Shown here: positions 59,077-64,000 of the stretch, in pieces
Position numbering within the stretch: the first letter of the stretch is position 1
Layout: each line of letters opens with the position of its first letter
NCBI GenBank assembly: GCA_007258455.2
Contig: VDFB02321259.1
Location: forward strand, 57,501-121,500
Length of the DNA stretch: 64,000 nucleotides
Reading direction: 5' to 3'
Origin: Sequoia sempervirens
Lineage: Eukaryota > Streptophyta > Pinopsida > Cupressales > Cupressaceae
Program-made: the position numbers and the translations under genes
Notes under the pieces: generated by a model
Seen by the model: only the letters and a program-made list of their open reading frames with translations
The model's database searches: none
What the model was told of the DNA's origin: nothing

Positions 59077-60420
59077 CACAAAGATGAAGAACTGGAAGGT
59101 GGTATCAGTTTCAGGTCAATTCCAAGCTTCTTGAATTGATCCTCTTGTACCCATGTAGCCTCTGAGTCAGGTTTTCTCTTCCACTTGATAAGGTGCTCCA
59201 TGTATACCTTATTCCTTGTTGCTTTCTTCACCCTGGACTCCAAGACCTTCTCTGCCTGAGCTTTCTCTTGACTTGGAAGGGGTGTATTACTGATATCTTG
59301 AAAGATTTCCTGACTGTTCCGAAAGTCATCATTGACTGTACCCTTGTACCTGATCAAATCAGCAACGTTGAAGACTAGATATATACCCAAATCCGATGGA
59401 AGTTCCACCTTGTATGCATTATTTCCATACTTAGCTATCACCTTGCATGGTCCTACCCATTTCATTTGCAACTTGGTGGACATCCCCTTCCGCAATCTGG
59501 ATTTTTTGAGGTGAATCATCACATAATCACCCACCTGGAACTGCACATCTCTTCTTGTCTCATCAACTTTATCTTTCAACTTCTGTGTTGTTGCTATGAT
59601 TGTTTTCTTAACCTGCTCATGAATCTCCTTCATGGTTTGAGTGAAGTCTTCTGCATGTCCACTCCTATTCTCCATTGTTCCAAGGTCTCTGAGCTCACAA
59701 ACTCCTCTTGGATGCATCCCATACACAACTTCAAATGGGCTTTTTCCTATACTCCTATTCACACTATCATTATATGCATATTCAGCTTGGGAAATCACCA
59801 TATCCCAGGTCTGTCCATATTCCTTTGTCAAGCACCTCAATAGGTTACCTAACACTCTATTAACCACCTTGGTTTGACCATCGGTCTGAGGATGGTAAGC
59901 TGATCCAAATGATAAATTAGTTCCCAATCTGCTCCATAATTTTTTCCAAAAATGGCTCATGAATTTCACATCCCTGTCAGAAACAATACTCAATGGAAAT
60001 CCATGAATTCTCACAACTTCTCTGAAAAAGAGATGGGCAATATAGCTTGCATCGTGTGTAGTTTTGCAAGGAATAAAGTGACTCATCTTGCTAAATCTGT
60101 CCACAACTACAAAAAAATTGTCAAAACCAGATTTAGTCTTGGGAAGACCCACCACAAAATCCATGCTCACACACTCCCATGGTCTGTTCGGAATAGGCAA
60201 TGGCTGATATAACCCAGCATTGCTAGCTCCCCCTTTGGCACTCATGCAAACAACACACTGTTCAACATAATTTTTGACATCTCGTGCCAACTTAGGCTAG
60301 TAATAAAACCTTTGTACCAGCTCTAAAGTTTTATTAATTCCAAAGTGTCCACTAATATTGCCATTGTGTTTTTCTTGGATCAGATTTTCCCTCATTGATC
60401 CTCTTGGGACACACAACAGA
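59073..60420 (-). pseudogene. Integrase with chromodomain-like C-terminus
   Basis: A zinc-binding region (HNGNISGH ... CVVC, about 60400-60240) is interrupted by TAG just before PKLARDV. The 405-codon frame from 60290 then has the core Asp44 (SMDFVVGLP) and Asp105 (VSDRDVKF). At residue 141, exactly 35 residues after Asp105 where the catalytic Glu belongs, it has Lys (DGQTKVVNR; codon AAG at 59868-59870). The C-terminus carries the MKWVGPCKVI module and, at about residues 350-392, a chromodomain-like segment (YMEHLIKWKRKPDSEATWV), which in relatives guides insertion into heterochromatin. Confidence 0.9.
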
Positions 60421-60572
60421 TTACCCTTGAATAACAACCCATTTTACAATGTATACTCAGCATATTGACTATGAAAATGATTTGCAAAGTCTGAACATAC
60501 CTTGTAGGCTTTGGAAAAGTCTTCGTCATCACCATAGAGATCCTTAAAACTTTCCAATCCTATGCTTTTCAG

Positions 60573-60973
60573 CTATATCTCTTGGACTGTCAACATCCTC
60601 CTACTTAATGCATCTGCCACTTTGTTTTGTTGTCCCTTCTTGTGCTTAATGGTAAATGTGAAAGCTTGAATGTACTCCATCCATTTCAAGTGTCTATTTC
60701 TGAACTTCTCTTGGGTATTGATGTAACTAAGTGCCTGGTTATCTGTGAAAACCACAAACTCTTTGGGCAGTAAATAATGCCTCCATTTCCTAAGGGACTA
60801 CACTAAAGCATAAAGTTCCAGATCATAGGTGGAGTATTTTTGTTTAGCTTCATTGAGTTTTTCACTAAAGAAGGCTACATACCTACCATCTTGACTAAGG
60901 ACTCCTCCTACTGCTACTCCACTTGCATCACACTCAACTGTAAACAATTTATCAAAACTAGGCAATAACAAGA
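60573..60973 (-). pseudogene. RNase H domain of the chromovirus
   Basis: Minus-strand pieces [20 protein letters not shown] and [12 protein letters not shown], then the frame 60755-60573 with VFTDNQALSYI and KVADALSRR. Asp and Glu residues of the RNase H fold are recognisable. At least one frameshift separates it from the RT above. Confidence 0.82.
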
Positions 60974-61801
60974 TTATAGTTGTGTTGCCACTTCTTTTTT
61001 CAACTTTTCAAACCCTTTATCAGCCTCTAAAGTCCACTTAAACTTTGTTTTCTGACCACCCTTGATTGTATCTAACACTGGTGCACATATACCACTAAAA
61101 TTCCTTATAAACTTCCTATAAAACTGTGCCAAACCATTAAAACTTCTTACCTCAGTTGCTGTGGTTGGTGTAGGCCAGTTTAGGATGGCTTCCACCTTAC
61201 TTGGATCCATCTTCAGCATTCCTTGGGATACCACAAAGCCTAAATACACAAGCTCTTGTTTGAAGAACTCACACTTCTGAAGGTTGATTGCCAACTGTTC
61301 TTCTTGCAACCTTTTGAGTACCATCTCTACATGCTTCAAATGTTCTTCTGGTGTCTTACTGAAAATCAGTATGTCATCCAAGTAAACTACCACAAAAATC
61401 CCTATGAAATCTTTAAGCACCTCATTCATTAGTCTCATGAACGTGCTAGGGTCATTTGAGAGGCCAAATGGCATCACTTTCCACTCATACAAACCATCAT
61501 TCATCTTAAAAGTTGTCTTCCATTCATCACCTTCCTTAATTCTGATTTGGTGATACCCACTCTTAAGATCTAGCTTAGTGTAAAATTTTGCACCTCCAAG
61601 GCAATCCAATAAATCTTCAATCCTAGGTATTGGAAATCTATACCTAATTGTGATTCTATTTATTGCTCTAGAATCAGTACAAAGTCTCCATTTACCTCCT
61701 TTTTTTGTTGCGAAAACAATTGGGACTGCACATGGACTAATACTCTTTTGAATCAGACCTTGACTCAACAACTCTTCCACTTGTCTTGCCACCTCTTGGT
61801 T
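60974..61801 (-). pseudogene. Reverse transcriptase domain of the chromovirus
   Basis: A 272-codon frame contains [46 protein letters not shown] and the catalytic YLDD box at about residues 139-142, then LGFVVSQG. The catalytic Asp pair is intact. An in-frame TAG at about 61802 (after TPE) separates it from the protease region in the same frame. Confidence 0.92.
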
Positions 61802-62588
61802 CTATTCTGGGGTTAGTTTGTACGCTGCTTTGTTAGGAAATGAGCCTCCAGGTATGAAGTCAATTTGATGACTTATTGCTCTCTTGGGTGGTAGAGTGGA
61901 TGGTGTTCCATCACTCACTATGCTCTTGTATTTGTCAAGCAAGTTTTGGACTGCTGCTGGTAACACTGTCCTTTCAGCCTTTTCCTCTTCTTTGGGCTGC
62001 ATCATGATCACATACCCTTCATTCCCTTGGTGTAGATCCTTGATGAAATCTTTGCCACTGTTCAACATGATATTAGGAAACTTGGACTGCCCTTCATCTT
62101 TCTCAACCAATGATTGCAACTTGAAGGTTTTTCCATCCTTCATGAATTCTATGGTATTCTCCTTTCCATGATATACAACACCTCCATCATATTGCCATGG
62201 CCTGCAAAGAAGAAGATGGCATGCATCCATGGGTAGCACATCACAAATCAGCTTGTCTTTGTAGCCTCCTATTGAAAATTCCACTGTAACCTGCTCATTC
62301 ACTAAGACACTGCCCTTTATTCAGCCATGTGACTTTGTAGAGATTGGCATGAGGTACCTTCTGCAATTTTAACTTATTTACTACCTCCTCAGAGATGATA
62401 TTGTCCGTAGAACTAGAATCTACAATAACCTTGCATACCTTTCCCAATATCTTGCACCTTGCTCGAAACAAAGCTCTCCTTTGCTTGGGTTCTTCCTTGA
62501 CCAGTTGTCTGATCAACACTCTATTAAACATCATATCTTCACCTACTTCTGATTCTATGTGACTGATCTTAGGTGTGTTTACACTCAT
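61802..62588 (-). pseudogene. Protease region of the chromovirus
   Basis: The frame 62588-62295 has KVCKVIVDSSSTDNIISEEV, where the retropepsin site is normally D-[ST]-G. Here it reads D-S-S, so Gly is lost. After a small indel near 62310 the frame 62302-61802 continues with DVLPMDACHLLLCRPWQYDG, where relatives have LGRPW. The protease would mature Gag-Pol; the changed active site and the indel imply it is inactive. Confidence 0.85.
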
Positions 62589-63676
62589 GGTGTCCTCTTG
62601 CTAGATGAAGCTTTCTCCGAGCATCTATAAGCTGGATGGCCTAGCTGATTGCAGTTATAACACTTCATGGTGGAAAAGTAGGAGTTACTTCTGCCTGCTC
62701 CTCTTCCTCTATTTGAACCTCCTTGAGGTCCTCTTCCTCTATTAAATCCTCCTCTTGATGAGGTTTCACCTCAATGCTCAGTAAGCTTGGATTCTCCTTG
62801 GTTTTTTTGTTCACCACCTCTTCCTTGGTAACCTCCACGATGTCCTCTTTGATCTCTACCTCTTCCTCTACCCTTAGAGGATTGATCATGCTTCCTTTTG
62901 TTCCTCTCTTCAATCTTGACAGCTAGCTGATAACATTGGTGGACTGTCTTGGGGCTAAGAAAAGCCATCTCTTCCTGTATATTCCACTTCAATCCATTGA
63001 GGTATCTAGCCACTTTTAGGCTCTCATCTTCTTCCACATTTGATCTCAAACAAAGTTTCTAGAACTCTTCCGTGTAGGTGTTTACATCTTGGTCTTTTTG
63101 TCTTAAACTCTGCCTCTTCTTGTGGAGCTGAATTTCATAATCATATGGCATATAGGCTTCTTTCACTTTAGCAACCATTCCTTTCTAGGTTGATATGGGC
63201 TGCTTACCTTGTTTCTCCCTTTCAGTCTGAATAAACTTCCACCAAGTTAACGCTAATCTTCTCAACCTTGATTTTGCAACCTTCACCTTTTGTGCTTCTG
63301 TAACTCCGTCACATTCGAAGTGATTCTCCATTCCTTCTATCCAGTCCATGACTAGGCCAGGTTCCATCTTTCCACTAAATAGTGGTATTCCTTCAAGTGC
63401 TTTTCCACTCAAAGCTTTTAATGCCTTCAAGAAAGGCTCCTCCTTCAAGATGAGGTTAGGTTTAGGGGTCTTATCTCCCTCTGCAACCTCTTCTTCTTTT
63501 GGAATTCTTCCTTCAAACTGTGCACTCCTCACTGCTGCCTCAAGTTGAGCTATTCTTTCCCTCAACTGCTTATTGTCTTCTTCTTGCTCTTCAACCATAT
63601 TTGCTAGTTCTGCATTGGTCACCATGGTGGAAGTATCACTTGACTCTATGTCTGACATGCAAGATTCCTTTCGCAA
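62589..63676 (-). pseudogene. Gag of the chromovirus with CCHC zinc knuckle
   Basis: The frame starts at Met 63676 with a coiled-coil-like N-terminus (NKQLRERIAQLEAAV), then the gag core (SRLRRLALTWW). It is stopped by TAG near 63185 where TGG is likely, and by TAG near 63052 and TGA near 62771, all in one frame. An Arg/Gly-rich tract (GRGRGRDQRGHRGG) leads to a perfect zinc knuckle CYNCNQLGHPAYRC (CX2CX4HX4C) at 62621-62662. Gag binds the element's RNA and forms the particle. The start was chosen because it lies just downstream of the primer site and the frame is then open for 163 codons. Confidence 0.88.
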
Positions 63677-63688
63677 ATCTTTAGCTGT

Positions 63689-63700
63689 GCTCTGATACCA
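63689..63700 (-). other. Primer-binding site, tRNA-iMet
   Basis: The minus strand reads TGGTATCAGAGC exactly, three bases after the 5' LTR. Confidence 0.95.
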
Positions 63701-63703
63701 ATC

Positions 63704-64000
63704 TGATAGAACCAGGGTTGATTGAGAAAATACTATCTCACTGCTTTGAGTTCTTGATCTGAGAAATCCTAGGGTGTTAAGTCTTTCACCCTACAACCTA
63801 TAGGTCCTCTACCTTTGGGGCACCCCCGGTTCACTTTATCAACGCTGCTATCATTGTAAATCTGCTGCTACAAAACGTTTCTTGGGACACTTTCATCGCA
63901 TTCACCACCTAGCCCTTATTCCTCTAAAGAATAGTCCACTTTCCATTCTGCCAACCTTGTTGCAGGGGTGTGTGTGTGTGGCACTTTCCAAGGCCTCCAA
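63704..64000 (-). repeat. 5' LTR of the chromovirus (partial)
   Basis: Matches the start of the LTR at 57732 with about 13 differences in 297 bp and runs off the end of the window, so the target duplication cannot be tested. Confidence 0.93.

Larger units (their letters stand above)
57732..64000 (-). mobile_element. Ty3/gypsy chromovirus, decayed, cut by the window edge
   Basis: Minus-strand element with 3' LTR, purine tract, gag, protease, RT, RNase H, integrase with chromodomain-like tail, a tRNA-iMet primer site and the first 297 bp of the 5' LTR; the rest lies beyond 64000. By eye the two LTRs differ at about 13 of 297 bases, the lowest divergence of the LTR elements here, so it is probably the youngest. 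Branch within the chromoviruses (CRM-like or Galadriel-like) was not settled. Frameshifts, stops and a lost catalytic residue make it non-functional. Confidence 0.94.

Noticed and set aside
59466..59843. 125-codon plus-strand frame
   Set aside because: Antisense shadow of the chromovirus integrase, whose minus-strand frame carries the domain motifs.
1..64000. tRNA, rRNA or other structured RNA genes
   Set aside because: I scanned for tRNA-like T-arm words and rRNA-like conserved blocks and saw none; a covariance-model search would be needed to exclude diverged ones.

Overview
This is a gene-poor, AT-rich window of plant nuclear DNA. No intact cellular gene is visible. It is built from LTR retrotransposons, a short inverted-repeat transposon family, several satellite arrays and fragments of dead genes. 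Land-plant origin is supported by Ty3/gypsy elements with plant-type primer sites (tRNA-iMet and tRNA-Asp), PPR-type protein fragments and SNF2 helicase fragments of the plant DRD1/CLASSY kind. The density of old, nested, decayed elements suggests a large genome, perhaps a gymnosperm, but the species cannot be fixed from sequence alone.

Layout. 1-9600: microsatellites, a diverged repeat field (about 880-3330), a 182-bp tandem duplication, a four-unit 384-bp satellite (4940-6475) and a 226-bp repeat field carrying PPR-like scraps (6445-8080). 9601-18661: transposon copies A and B, a CG-rich repeat island (11260-12035), a second 226-bp PPR-like array (12640-13490) and plain AT-rich DNA. 18662-30055: a complete but dead Ty3/gypsy element on the minus strand with 5-bp target duplication ATCAT, a tRNA-Asp-type primer site, gag, pol and a long extra frame after integrase. 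30056-36053: unassigned DNA, then a large inverted repeat (31855-36053) with DRD1/CLASSY-like SNF2 helicase fragments pointing outward from its centre. 36060-45238: a 230/187-bp satellite, small tandem duplications, dispersed repeats with a 27-bp perfect hairpin, and transposon copy C. 45239-48825: a 3.6-kb non-autonomous LTR element with target duplication AAATA. 49030-51588: a repeat copy and an alternating 182/133-bp satellite interrupted by transposon copy D. 51589-57731: one LTR and the decayed coding interior of a large non-autonomous-type (LARD-like) element, interrupted by transposon copy E. 57732-64000: a minus-strand chromovirus (Ty3/gypsy with chromodomain), cut off by the window edge inside its 5' LTR.

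The two most rewarding items are a five-copy transposon family with GGG...CCC inverted ends and 4-bp target duplications, which I cannot place confidently in a known superfamily, and the inverted duplication of a helicase fragment related to RNA-directed DNA methylation factors. If transcribed through, the latter could form hairpin RNA; this is inference. Nearly every stop codon I checked inside the coding regions of the two gypsy elements is explained by C-to-T change in CG or CHG context, as expected for long-silenced methylated DNA.

All internal coordinates of decayed genes are approximate because frames are broken; LTR ends, target duplications and primer sites were read base by base.
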